Part shown: positions 12,089 through 23,741 of the stretch, piece after piece
Position numbering within the stretch: the stretch's first letter is position 1
How the letters are laid out: each line of letters begins with the position of its first letter
DNA from: Parastagonospora avenae f. sp. tritici 18332-5
Lineage: Eukaryota; Ascomycota; Dothideomycetes; Pleosporales; Phaeosphaeriaceae
DNA: 64,000 nt
Assembly (NCBI GenBank): GCA_022559985.1
Contig: JAFJTR010000003.1
Coordinates: 62,001 to 126,000 of the forward strand
Direction: 5' to 3'
Notes under the pieces: generated by a model
Told to the model about the DNA's origin: nothing
What the model saw: only the letters and a program-made list of their open reading frames with translations
Databases searched by the model: none
Made by a program: the position numbers and the translations under genes

Positions 12089-13694
12089 CTAGTAGACGAA
12101 GAAAGTCTGCACCTCGTTGTCCGACTCGCGGAGCTTCTTGTTCCTGCGCATGAAGACAATCTTTGCCACCCACGCCAGCGCAAACGTGGCAATCGAAAAC
12201 GCCGCAGAGGAGCTGAGCGCAATGACGTAGCGAGGCCCATCGGACTTGGGCCACAAGTAGGGGGTCCAGATGAAGGAGGCGTTCATGATGGTCGTGACGA
12301 TACCAATGGCGACAGCCTTCTTCTCAGGGGTTTGTCCACATGTCGATCCGCACCAGCCGAGAATGAGAGAGTTGACGCCGTAGGTACCGATAGTGAAGAT
12401 TACCATGGCTGTGTAGCGACCTGCGACGCTGATGGGTGCACAGGCGACAAGGAAACCGACAGTGGCGACGCACTTGGAGATGGTGATGTGCCATGTGCGT
12501 TCGTTAAATTTACCAGAAGACCAGGAAACTGCAATAGTGACAGCACCTGCGATGAGGTACGGCGGGCATGTGAGTACAAGCGTGATAAGCTCCTCAAATC
12601 CAAGAGTTTCGACGACAGTTGGGAAGAAGTTCTTGAATCCGTTCGCTACGCCACGTTAGAAACTTCCAAAAGCAACGCGTATAGAAGAAACCTACCTGCG
12701 AGGTGCATGTGCGCCATTGCGGCAAAACACGAGTTTAAGTTAGCTTTTACTGTGGTTGACATTAAGGATATGCATGCTTACCCAGACCATGGGATCCTTT
12801 GCAGCTTGGCGGAAACCGGCCCATACTGAAGTCTCGCCCTTGTTACCGACAGTGTCAAGAGCCATCCGATTGGTTGCGAGATCGCGCTCCTCCTGTGTTA
12901 GCCACCAAGTATTATGTGGAAAATCCGGCAGCAAGAAGAAACCGATGATAGCGATGAGGAAAGTCACAATGCCTTGAAGGATGAAGAGCCATCTCCATCC
13001 ACTGATGCCAGCAACATCTCCAAGACCATGGAAGATACCAGCAGCAATGAGACCAGCGAAGGCAGTTGCGAGAATGTTTCCGGTGTAGAGAATCGCAATG
13101 CGCGTAGCGACCTCCTTACGGGTGTAGAACATGGAAAGCAGGTAAACGGCACCTGGGTAGTAGGGCGCTTCAGTCACTCCCAAGAAGAATCGAGTGAGCA
13201 AAAGACCCTTGAAATCCTTGGAGAGAGCAGTTAGGGCACTGACGACAGCCCACAGCATCATGCAGATACCCATGTAGCGCGAAGGACGAGTTCGGTTCAA
13301 GAACATGTTGGAGGGAATCTGTCCGAGGAGGTATCCGACGAAGAGGATAGACACACAGGTTTGATACTGTGTGCTGCTAAGGTTGAGGTCCTCCTCGAGG
13401 TCGTCAAGACGCGCGAGAGCAATTGCATTGCGGTCAAGGTAGTTGAGCCTAGGATAAATTAGAAACGAGACCGAGAAAAAATGAAGAACATACCACTCAC
13501 CAGTACATCGACCACAACATAGGCATGATCCATCGGTCTAATTTCTTGACAAGAGCGATTTCTCTGGGGTCGGTCTTTTCATAAGCACCAGAGTAATCCG
13601 TCTTCGCAACAATGGGTACAGGCTTCAGGATGCCCTCATCCATGGTCTCTTGCCGTTCGACCATGACGACCTCATGCTTTTCGTCTTGACCCAT
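12089..13694 (-). CDS. MFS transporter, anion:cation symporter (Dal5/Tna1-like)
   Basis: Exons 13694-13501, 13448-12782, a 34-nt exon at 12729-12696, and 12645-12089 give 483 residues in one frame. The N-terminus is cytosolic with the family block ending WIMPMLWSMYW; then NYLDRNAIALARL, the MFS loop near LLTRFFLGVTEAPYYPG, and FPHNTWWLTQEER, all typical of the ACS/allantoate-nicotinate permease group. The last exon holds the second helical bundle and a short cytosolic tail. It would import a small organic anion such as a carboxylate or vitamin; the substrate cannot be read from sequence. Introns 1 and 3 are canonical. Intron 2 (12781-12730) starts GTAAGC, has a GCTAAC branch site, but the frame-restoring 3' end is CG, not AG. 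The gene may rely on a noncanonical acceptor or be recently inactivated. The family assignment is firm; functionality is uncertain. Confidence 0.8.
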
Positions 13695-16075
13695 TGTGAT
13701 GTGATTTTGTAATTGAAGTCACAAGTGAAGAATTGATGTGGGGCAAAGATCCAGAGAATATAGCAGTGGACCACCAGAATCTAGCTGGATGATCTGGGGA
13801 AGTAACAATCCGGGGACATTGCCCTGGCCTTTATACAACGACCTTCTCCATCCCCCCACAGTGGACTATCACATTCCGACAATGATGGTGCTATCTTCCG
13901 ACAAGTTGTCGAGTCAACAGGCCCCGTGGCGAGGTCCACTGAATCCACCCATGCATGAGAACCAAGACTTTCTTACCGGCCGCGTGAAGCATTTGGAGGC
14001 TCGAGATCGGAGCGTACGGCGCTGCCGAAGCACATGCCTAGCATAGTTCCCCATGTTGGGTGCTTGGTATGGGACATGTGGCGTGGCTGGAAGAAAGTAA
14101 GCTCCACTCCAATCACTAGGCAGTGTTTGCTTAGTGCCGCAACACTGGTAGAACGTGTCGAGTGGATGTTTGCAGCGTTCCAACGATGGAACTAACGATT
14201 CTGGACCGCATCCGATATGTGCTACACCTACTCAGAAACCTTGGTGGCGGTCATGCCATGAACGTCGGAACTGGCCTGCTTCTCATTATTATTCTCATCA
14301 CCTCCATTTTACATCTTGATGACGTGTGGACAGTTCGCGTACTGTTTCGAGGAAGGTGTCCCGCAATACCAAGAGTCTCGTCAGCGACCGAAATTGCCAT
14401 GATGTGCTGGTAGGCGATTGTGCCGAGCGTAAGACGAGGAAGAGAGGCACGTCGGATGACCGCATCTAGAAGAAATCCTGGTGTCCTCGGGGTCTTGTCG
14501 CGAGAGAAGAGCCAGGCGTAAAGTCATGGCAAGCCACGAACTCTTGGAAGTGCGGAAGTCCAGAGTTTTGAACGTAGCGAAAGCTGGGATACCGCCGGTG
14601 AAAGCGCTAAGCCAAGGAGGCCGAGATCGACGAACTGATCTTGATTCAAACGGTGCCGCGGAGTCAAAACACAACGTCGGATGTGATGCCTACTTCATTT
14701 TCATAAGATCGATTTCCAAGAATTCCATATTTTCAAATAGTTTGTATTCGTCTTCAAGCATAAGTACACGCGCACATATCTGTCATTCTGCGACGTCCAG
14801 GATCTGCCCGGGGCAGAAAGTGCGTGGCCATGACAATCCCTCTAAGCCAAGAAGCCGAGATCACTTTCCAAGATTCGAAGACAAGGTGTTTTGTGGATCA
14901 CCACCTGCTCGGCCTCTTGTCGGCAGCTTGGGGTCAGTGGTGGGGGCTTCAGTGAACTGGCGCGCGTGTAGCCCACGGGGAGAGGCGGGGTTTGGCAGAT
15001 GCCAAGCGACGCAATCTGGGCTTTGACTTCGTCTCGAGCCCACTTGCGACCCCAAAACCAATTCCTGGGCACAGTAGCGACGTCCGCAAAAAGGTGCCGA
15101 CTTTTCTACGCCCAATCACGCACATGCCAAGTTGGGTGATTGTGCATACGCACCGGCTTGGCCAGCAGGAGGCTGAATATCAAGACGAGGAACTGCGCGG
15201 AGAATGTCGGAGTCCTCACGTTATACCCCAGATTCAGGCAGAGATTGGCCTCGTTTTGCGCGCGGGTGGTAATGGCCGGACGGACGGCTCCGAATCCTTC
15301 TTCCTAGGCAGTTGAAGATCCCGTCCCTGAACGTCCTTTCATTGGCGATAGAAGCATCGAAAGCTATATTCGTCTGGCCTGGGTTCACCGCAAGGATCAA
15401 TAGACTTCGAGAAAGAATCGGAACCTGGGGTAGAACTATCGAACGTTGCGTTCAGGTGTTCGGTGGCCAACAATGCGCTTACAACCTACTAACAGGCACT
15501 GAGCACGAAGAAGCTCGTGCATACCCCATGGGGATTTGCGGAGAACAATAACGGTCGACCAGAAGATCGGGCAAAGTCGCGTGCGTATGCACTGCTGATC
15601 CGAGATCGGCACAGATGATGTGGATTCCTCATTCTGCGCGGTTGTAATTAGACGACGAGCTGGTGGATAGAAGTGCTGCGGGCACTTTGATGTTGGTACG
15701 GATACTTGGTTGATATTATATGCGGGTGGTGTGAAGCCCGGAAAAGGTATGGAAAAGGTACCCGCAGTGAAACAACACTGACTGATGCCAGATTGGGTGT
15801 CGGACTTTCTTTGCGCGAGAGCGTACGCAAAACCGACTGCATACGGAAAGGAGCACGACCAAGCAGCCGCACAATTCGTGCCCGCTCTGCACCTAATACA
15901 TAGGCTGATAGCCTTTAGAGCCATATTTGAGTAGAGCCTGGCTTACACGCAGCTATAAGAATCTTCATATAATTCTGTAGATTTATTTGGATATATATAC
16001 AGACTATTTCTTCACCTAATCTCGTGGAGGAAGTCCAGGCAGGAATTTTGCCGGCGCCCGGTGGCACTCTTTATT
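13695..16075. other. Intergenic region, about 2.4 kb
   Basis: The left end is the MFS promoter. Frames at 14481-15026 and 15436-15924 are open for 160-180 codons but overlap other frames and have no recognisable domain or splice pattern. No transposon or RNA gene was recognised. Confidence 0.4.
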
Positions 16076-18898
16076 TCAAGAGAGGATGTACTTCGATACT
16101 GATCGGCTTGGTATCCCGGTCTCCATCTCCTGAATGGCCTCCCCGTGCATGTAACCATCTACGTAGATGTCTCCAACGTAAACATACTCGTTTCGTTGCC
16201 CCACTGGGCGAAGCAGGATCGGCGTCGAGCATCCGAGTGGTACAACGACAATGTCCCCGATGGTCATATAACCAGAGCCCATGCAAATCATTCCTTGCTT
16301 TGTGATGCAGAATCGTCGACCCATCATGCGATTGCCGAAATCTGCCTGCAGAACTTTCCGCTGCGCACCACGCCTGATAAGTACGGTGGCATCGGCGTAT
16401 GACCGCAGGTCCTCATCTATTGCAAGACGAGGCAGCCTTTCACGAATCAAGAAGGAGAAGACGTGATAGCAAATATCATGCCATTGCTGCTGCCGTTGTT
16501 GGTCTTCGGGGGTCTGACCAAGACATAGCGTTCTGCAGAATACTCTGTGTAAAGGATGATGCAAGTCTCCATCTCTGATATTCATTTCGTGGAGCAGCAA
16601 CGCACGCCAATGCAGAAAGGCTATAAGGTAGTCTTGGGCCTTGCAAAATGTTCCAACTGCGATGCCTGTCGCCTTGATGGAATCGAGCTTGATCGCAGAA
16701 ATCTCGAGCGTTCTTCTATGGTTTCGAAACCGGTATAGCGCTTTCGTCGATCCTGAGGCATTAAATCTGAAGTTATGACCAAGGCCAGATACATCAGGAA
16801 TATGAGACCCTATGCCTTGATGTTAGTTCAATTTGAACAAAGGGGAATCGGACTTTTATCGTCTGTTGCTTACAATCCGGGCACCAACTAGGCAATCCAG
16901 TAGTGCCGATATGGAGTGGGAAGTGTATTGACTCGCGGATCACATCTATCCGACCTGTCGTAGATAGCAAGAGGTCCACAACATCGGTGTAAACACCTTT
17001 GGTTGGTTGGCTGTAGTCCACCAGCAATTCGCGTCGCGTGGCAGCTGGTAGTAAACCTAGAATGCCAAAAACTTTGTCGCGTGGATTATCGCTAAGCTTC
17101 CTCCTGCATGCGCGCATGACTTCGAGGAGTGACTCGTCACCCAGCTGGAGAAGCTTGTTGATATCTGGGAAGCTAGACGGTCCTTCGCGAACATGAAGAT
17201 CACTATCGCCGCCCCAAAATGCGTCTGCAGCCTGTTGGTAGACTTCCCAAGGGAAGGCAGCATCGCCGCAGTACACAATCTTTTTCGAAGCCAGAAATAC
17301 CTCCTGCACCACCTGAATAAAGGTAAAGGATTAGCGAATATTTCTCAGGAAGTCAAAGAAGTACACACCCATAGCCTCTTCCAATATTGTCTTTTGAAGA
17401 GTGCAGCCAACGCCGCGGAGCCTCGAGCATCTTCTCGTGATCGAATACTTTGAGGAGACACAGTTTTGTTAGCTACCTTCTCGAGCAACTTCATGGCCCA
17501 GGGACTGTCGTCTGCCTCTGGCCCTAGACAAACGGCGACGGACTCCGCTTGGCTATATATCTGTCCCATGAGACCCACCTGTTTCGCTCGCTCAAACTCA
17601 TTGTCCTGGTCGATACACAAAGCATCAATCCAAACCAGAACATCCTGGTGTTTCTGGCGGACTGATTCTAGAGCATCGTAAAGGCTCGCTGCCACCATAA
17701 TTATCGCTTCTTCTAGCACGAGTGGCTTCTTCTCCACGCTATCGCCCCACGCATACGATACAGCAGTATATTTCACTGGATCGTTGAAAGATTGGTGGAA
17801 GATCTTACATTTCACCGTAGACATTCTCTCCGGCAGTACTCTGACCAGCCTGAATTCCGCTTCTGCCAATGGCAGATACTGGTAAGATGCAGCACCAATC
17901 ATGCTTGATCGTGGAGATAAGATTGGTGAGGGGAACGAGTCTCTAGAGGCTTGTGGTGATCCCGTTCCTTGTATGTAGCTTTCCGTAGACTCCCTGGTTG
18001 TGACTTTAAAACTGCTGGATTGTGCAGGAGGAGACTCGAAGCTAATCCCGTTCGAACTACAAGGCACCAATATACGTGGAACTGGGACGCTGAGGGATCT
18101 ATCAACGTTGGGTTGATCTATATTCGACGCCGATAGTGGGCGGTCTCGAGGTGTCAGTCCCGACTCCGAGAAACTGGAAGTAGACATGTGTGGACTTGGA
18201 GGCATTACAGCAGTCGAAAGTAACTTCTCACTTCGTCTCCGCCGCGTCTCGACAGCAAAGTCATCCCCACGTTCGACTTCATCGTTATGACTGAAGTGAT
18301 CGCCTTCAACTTTGCGTAGATACCCATTTTGTGGGGACGGCGCAGACTCAACAGCAACCGGTGGTTCAATACACATCTCTTGTAATGATACACCCAGCGT
18401 ATGATTGACGTAGTCCATCGACTGTGTTCCCGAAAGGTTTCCCAAAGAATCTTGCTGAAATGCATGTTGTTCGTCGTGAGTATCACGAGCGATGTTCTCC
18501 GTTGGCTTTGGGATCTGCTCGACACATGCTCCTTGTCGTGGCGCAGCTTCGCCCTCCGGGGTGTGTGGACTCGGTGCGTACTTTTCCAAATCATAGTCTC
18601 TTTCATAATAATCAGACTGGCGGCGATCCTCGAAGTCCTTGTGATGTGCACGATGCGACGACTCTGCACGACGACGGTTTTCCCTCCTAGCGTCGCGATG
18701 TCGGGAGGAATCATTATCAGATCGATACCCTCTGTCTAAGGAACGCCTCCTTTTCTCCCTATCATGAGAGTCATGATTACGCCGGTTTCTATGGGTTCGG
18801 TCCGTGTCCGCATGACGAGGAGTGAGATGCTGACCATGAGTATACCGCTCAAGCTGGCGCCGTACGTTGAACACGTCAGAGATATTGATAGAGGGCAT
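16076..18898 (-). CDS. HET-domain protein with Arg/Ser/Asp-rich N-terminus
   Basis: Three exons (18898-17369, 17312-16874, 16809-16076) give 900 residues; introns of 56 and 64 nt have canonical GT and AG ends and an ACTAAC branch site in the second. Residues 1 to about 340 are disordered: residues about 20-110 are packed with His, Arg, Asp and Ser in an RS/RD-like pattern, followed by Ser/Pro-rich sequence. The HET domain starts near residue 345, with YTAVSYAWGD, WIDALCIDQ and, across the first splice junction, RLWVVQEVFLA. The C-terminal third carries the usual HET-family tail, including GRRFCITKQGMIGMG-like sequence (here FCITKQGMICMGSG) and GDIVVVPLGCSTPILLRP. HET proteins mediate allorecognition cell death in fungi; this specific role is inferred from family. 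It is head-to-head with the next HET gene. Confidence 0.88.
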
Positions 18899-19834
18899 TA
18901 TGATCTGTGAATTAGCGCGAAACTGCGCTTAATTGAGAAACCGAGTTGCACGTATACGCTCTCAAGTTCTTAGAAGAGGTTCAACAGTGCAAATTGTGGC
19001 AGTCTTTAGCCTCGAGGGGCCGGTCAGCTCATGCAGGACGACAGGGATGCCATTGGACCCGGTTCATATACAAGATGCAGTGTGAAGTAAGCAGCCAATG
19101 TGGCGAACTTAAGGAATGAAAGCCACAGTCATGAGTAATTGCAGAGGTTGCTGAGAACGAACTTTCGATTTCAGAGACGAGGTATGAAAGGTCCTTGTTA
19201 GTAGCACTTCCTCTGCAGCGCGATAGTTGCAGTAAGTGGGTGTACAATATTGTACGATGGGGTTGATCAAGTTACGAATGTATATTGTTGCAGATTGATG
19301 ATGTCTCATCTCTCGTATGAAGGCGTACATATACAATTCTGCTGCGCACAGGCCTACTGGCCTGTGTAGCGGCAGTTCACGTGATAGTGTGTATTATCAT
19401 GTACGGATAGTCCTTCCATTTTGTAAGCGCGTTGATGATCGACGTCAAATTGCGACACTTATTGGGCTGTAAGCTGCAAATGAAGTAGTGTATAATTGCA
19501 ATGGTAGAGCATCCAAGGCTAGCACATGATTGTCGCATCGAATAGTGAGCGTCTTTGGATATCGCTGTCGTGAACGGGTAGTTTTCATCAGGTAAGTTGT
19601 CGTCTCGATCTAGCTAGCCAGAACACCTTCTCCGAGGAGCACAATACTTCCAATTCAGACTTCTAGCCGTGGAAGGGCTAGAGAACCTATGTAGTGTTGA
19701 TGTTACAGATGCGCGTGTATGTGGAAGAGGGATGGGTGTTTCGTCTAGCTTGCAGGCCTCACCGCGTGGGGCTAGCGTAGGCGGCCGAATATCTCAGCGC
19801 GACATGACCGTCAGAACCCGCTCTCCTCCATCTC
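18899..19834. promoter_or_regulatory. Shared upstream region of two divergent HET genes
   Basis: A 936-bp region separates the start codons of two HET-domain genes transcribed outward. No coding frame of note was found. It must hold both promoters, which could allow co-regulation; no specific binding site was identified. Confidence 0.4.
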
Positions 19835-21859
19835 ATGGACATCCATGCCGGCATCCGGAGAGCTGATTCGGTTTATGCCGACTCCATAGATGGTGTCTCA
19901 ATCCGTCTCCTTCGTGTTTCACGGCGCGAAGACGGCGATTTCGATGGCAAACTTCAAACCTTTCTCATATCGAACGCTCCTCATTTCTACACAGCTAGCT
20001 ATGTTTGGGGCGACAAACGCAATTCCGGTATCAAAATTCGTCTGAGTAGTGGTCCACTACCTGTCTTGCCCAGTCTGGCCCCGTTTCTAAGAATGGTTAC
20101 TGAGACCGGAGAATTCAACGACAATGACTGGTGGTGGATTGACAGTCTGTGCATCAACCTCACTGATGGCAACGAACGCGAGCAGCAAGTTCGTATCATG
20201 GCAGATATATACAAGAGAGCGAAACGTGCCGTGATATGGCTGGGCGAAGAGAAGGAACCGGGTAGTGACTGCACAGGCGCCATTGAATTTCTTCACAAAC
20301 TCGCGAGCTTGCAAGTTGCATTCAGCGGGGATGATCGCGCCATGAGAGAAAGCCTCGATGACCCAGATTTTATCTCGAACTGCAAGGCTGTCAGCACATT
20401 GTTGTACAGACCCTGGTGGACTCGCGTCTGGACTTTACAGGAGTTCGTTCTCCCCAAGGAAGCCAAGCTGTACTGCAGTTCGAAAAGCATCAGTCGTGGG
20501 AAGTTCAAAAGCGCTATATACAGCATCTTCCTGTGCAGTACGATTAGTAACGAGTTTGAGCACGAGCTTGTTCCACGCGACGCCTTCACTGGAGCTTTCA
20601 ACAGGAGAAGAATCCATCAGTTGCACACCAAGGCGGATGCCCAAGGGATAAGCCTGATCGCACTCATGGCGTACCTGGGGAACCACGCGGCGACCGATAG
20701 CAGGGACCGTGTTTTTTCCGTGATGGGTTTGGTGACCGGCAAAGACCGTAGCCTTGTGGGATCGGCGGAGTACAGCTCTACTACGCAAACGCAATTCGCC
20801 AAGCTTGTTCAGTCATACTGGAAAACTTATGGCGATCTTGACATCATATGCTTTGTGCATCTTTTCAGCCGTTACGGTGGATTGTCAGGACCTACCTCAG
20901 AGGAAGAAATGCCGTCCTGGGTACCAGACTGGAGCGCAACGATTGATTTTGCTTCGCCCGTTCCGCTCATGGTATCTCAAAGTCCCACTACGCATATTGG
21001 CAACTTTCGACCTATACACTCCGTGATCTGGAAAGCGAAATATGATGCTCCCGGTCTTTATCTACGAAAAAGGGCGCATGTAGAGTTTTCCGAAGACATG
21101 AAAGAGCTGTGGTGCGACGGAGTCATGCTGGACACCATACATAGTCTTGGCGCTCTAGATGATCGCGAACTCAGGTGTCGGAGCTTTTTCTGCGCAGAGC
21201 AAGGGCATGTTGTCGTGCAATCAAGAAAAAGTCAAACACAGGCTCCGAGAGCTACCATGCTGCCTATGGAATGGCTAGAAGGAATTGCTCAATCGCTCGT
21301 TCTAGGCCGAAAGGACAAATATCTTTGCGATTATGCCCCACAGCACTATGTCTGGGACTTTGTTTATTTGTGTCACGCCTGCATCGCAAACGACCCTGTG
21401 GATTGGAGCTTTGCAAGTTGGTTCGAGCTAAATCGCAACATGAAATTCGGATCTCAGACTCTCGAGGAGCTGGTTCGAGCTGTACCGGTGGAGGGTCCGG
21501 TCTCGCCTCCTCCATTACGACGGCCGGCCTCGTACCCCATCCGCCGTGAAGACAATAACTACGCTCATAGATTAGACACTTTCCTGACACGATTCCATGA
21601 CACTGCTCGAAAGAAGGCTAGAAGGCTCCTGGTGACTAACGAAGGCCTTATTGGCGCAGCGCCATGTCGGGCCAGAGACGGCGACGTGGTTGCTGTGCTG
21701 TTCGGTTGCAGTATCCCATTAGTCCTCCGAAAACAAGAAGCGAGAGAAGAAGCTTGGCAGGTCATTGGTGAAGCATACATGCATGGCTTCATGAGTGGAG
21801 AGACCGCAGACCTATTCAAAAGAGGCAAGAAAAGCATACATCGAATACACCTAGTTTGA
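19835..21859 (+). CDS. HET-domain protein
   Basis: A single-exon gene of 674 residues. The HET domain covers roughly residues 20-190: IRLLRVSRREDG, FYTASYVWGDKR, the WWWIDSLCINLTDGNEREQQV block, then AVIWLGE. The segment PWWTRVWTLQEFVLPKEA matches the conserved WTRVWTLQE signature and DSRDRVFSVMGL the following DRVFALLGL-type block. The C-terminus carries the family tail with LVTNEGLIGAAPCRARDGD and VAVLFGCSIPLVLRK. The expected role is incompatibility signalling or stress-induced cell death, by family only. Its 3' end lies 52 bp from the end of the convergent MBOAT gene. No break or frameshift was seen. Confidence 0.9.
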   Translation: MDIHAGIRRADSVYADSIDGVSIRLLRVSRREDGDFDGKLQTFLISNAPHFYTASYVWGDKRNSGIKIRLSSGPLPVLPSLAPFLRMVTETGEFNDNDWWWIDSLCINLTDGNEREQQVRIMADIYKRAKRAVIWLGEEKEPGSDCTGAIEFLHKLASLQVAFSGDDRAMRESLDDPDFISNCKAVSTLLYRPWWTRVWTLQEFVLPKEAKLYCSSKSISRGKFKSAIYSIFLCSTISNEFEHELVPRDAFTGAFNRRRIHQLHTKADAQGISLIALMAYLGNHAATDSRDRVFSVMGLVTGKDRSLVGSAEYSSTTQTQFAKLVQSYWKTYGDLDIICFVHLFSRYGGLSGPTSEEEMPSWVPDWSATIDFASPVPLMVSQSPTTHIGNFRPIHSVIWKAKYDAPGLYLRKRAHVEFSEDMKELWCDGVMLDTIHSLGALDDRELRCRSFFCAEQGHVVVQSRKSQTQAPRATMLPMEWLEGIAQSLVLGRKDKYLCDYAPQHYVWDFVYLCHACIANDPVDWSFASWFELNRNMKFGSQTLEELVRAVPVEGPVSPPPLRRPASYPIRREDNNYAHRLDTFLTRFHDTARKKARRLLVTNEGLIGAAPCRARDGDVVAVLFGCSIPLVLRKQEAREEAWQVIGEAYMHGFMSGETADLFKRGKKSIHRIHLV

Positions 21860-21911
21860 TTGGAAGAGGTCTTTACCATTGGACCCCGCTCTGGTCGGAC
21901 TTAGAACTCGA

Positions 21912-23241
21912 CTACGGCACAATCTGCGGGCCAACACTAAAGATGTCTTGCGTGCGATCGTGAAACCACATGCCATGATCAACAACACAGCTCGTCCAGC
22001 CTGTAAAGCTTGCACCAATCGCAAATACCGTCCAAGCGAACCCTACTAGGCGCCAGAAGATGGAGTCTTTGAAACCCAATCGCTTGCCAAAATCAATGAC
22101 ATGATCTTCTACCATGATGATAGCTGCTTGTCCTATGAAGCAAGCAAAAGCAGCATCGTCTTCGAAAGAGCGGTGAACGAACATCGATGCACAACCATGC
22201 ACAATCGCCGAGATGGCGAACCCAATGAAGAGTTGGAGGTATTTTGAAGCAAACGAGCCTCTGCGGAGATGCAAAACATCTCGTGCGATTAATATCCCGG
22301 GTGCCGAGCAAATGCGTCTGCATTGTTGATGCCACACAGTCCTTCCAGCGTTAGCATCGAGGAAAAAGAACTAGAACGTTAAACAACTTACGACCACGCC
22401 TTTCTCACGCTCATCAAGTTCCTAAGGTCTCCGAACGCGCTCGGACAGTCTCGCGGATATGCCAAACCAGTTGCAACACTGAGAACGCCGTACGCGGCAT
22501 TCGCCTCCTCCATGGCCGAATACGTCAGGATGATTCCCATCCATGACCACCAGAAGCGTGTCCAGAATGGCTGGGTCGATAAGGTAGCGATGGGCTTGAG
22601 GTGGACAATATCAGACCACGCGCCATACGGAGAGCCCGCAGTGTAGGAATACATGAATTCCCTGAGGACATGGAAGAATGCAACCCGCAGCGTCTTGCGA
22701 AGGATGAAAAGCCTACAAAACCCCCATCAATCAGTGTGATCTTACCAGAGCTAGAAAAGTAAAAAACTCACAACCGCGGATACTCCGGACTAACTTCCTT
22801 GGGCACATTCTTAACCTCCTGCGTCCATCCGACATATCGATTCCCCGTCACCAATCTGAGTGCCCACCACGCGCGGTCAAAAAAGCCCTGCGGTACACCA
22901 TCTTCCTTCTTCTTGACATGTCCTTTTCCGTTTACCGCCGGCTCTTCCGCCCCGTACCAGATTTTCCGCCATCCCTCTCTATCCGGACTTCCAAGGATGT
23001 TCCAATCGAAGTATATGAACATCTGCGTACACACATTCACCTCCAACGCATAGTGCAAGCCCCACCCAAAACTCCATTCACGATACAGTGACTGGAGTGC
23101 CAGCAAGCTGAAGAGCGGGAGAGTGATGCCCAAGCGTAGGACTTGGTGTTTAGGACCGATTGCTAGAGCGAGGACGTTGGTGAGGTACATGAGCGGGACT
23201 TGCAGATCGAGGAAGATCTTTGGCAAGGCGAGAGATGCCAT
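21912..23241 (-). CDS. Wax-synthase-like MBOAT acyltransferase
   Basis: Exons 23241-22772, 22712-22392 and 22341-21912 give 406 residues; introns are 59 and 50 nt with GTGAGT/GTAG and GTAAGT/GAAG ends and a GCTAAC branch. The protein is a multi-pass membrane protein of the wax synthase/Tri7-like group: WSFGWGLHYALEVNV early, FWTRFWWSWMG in the middle, then the TVWHQQCRR motif across the last junction, and a membrane-embedded His in AISAIVHGC, the expected MBOAT active-site histidine. Such enzymes O-acylate small lipophilic alcohols, often terpenoid or polyketide products, at the ER membrane. Substrate is unknown. It is convergent with a HET gene and about 2 kb from the terpene synthase, so a role in terpenoid acylation is possible but unproven. 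Confidence 0.82.
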
Positions 23242-23741
23242 TGCTGAGGTTTGGGAGTGAGGTCAGAACTGTCTGTCAGATTCAAGTTCCGTCTCGTCTG
23301 CTTTAACATGGTTGCGATGGTAATTTGCGCCGAGTCGAGCTCCGATGCCAGGGTTGAGCGGCCAATCAGATTAGTCTGAATACGTTAGCGTGGTAGGTTT
23401 GAGGTGTAGCGCAGCGGAGCAAGCTGCCAAGGATGCATCGTTGGCTTACTGTTGCTGTGGGTCAGTGCTGCTGAGCGAAATGTCCTGTTAGGTTTTGATG
23501 TTGCCTCAGGGTGACTTCTTCTCTATAATAGGATTCAGTGTTGGTCAAGTGCTCTTATAGCTTGCATGACTAAATGATTCTGGAGCGATCACGAAACATT
23601 CAAAAACCAAATGAGGTCCTTTACACCTTGTTGCTGAATTCCATTTGCTGGTGAACAATATTGGCTGATGGTGGTCTGTGGACTGAAGGTCACTAAGCCC
23701 AATGTGCAAACTGAATCGTACAGCCGTCGTTGTCATTGGCG
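23242..23741. other. Intergenic, promoter of MBOAT gene and 3' end of CHS5
   Basis: No coding frame of note. The short frame at 23545-23736 is not protein-like. Confidence 0.45.

Noticed and set aside
12730..12781. U12-type AT-AC reading of the odd MFS intron (an ATATCCTT lies inside it)
   Set aside because: The AT-AC boundaries do not give a frame joining both exons, while GT with CG does.
14481..15924. Frames of 181 and 162 codons in the MFS-HET intergenic region
   Set aside because: No motif, competing frames on both strands and no splice structure support them.
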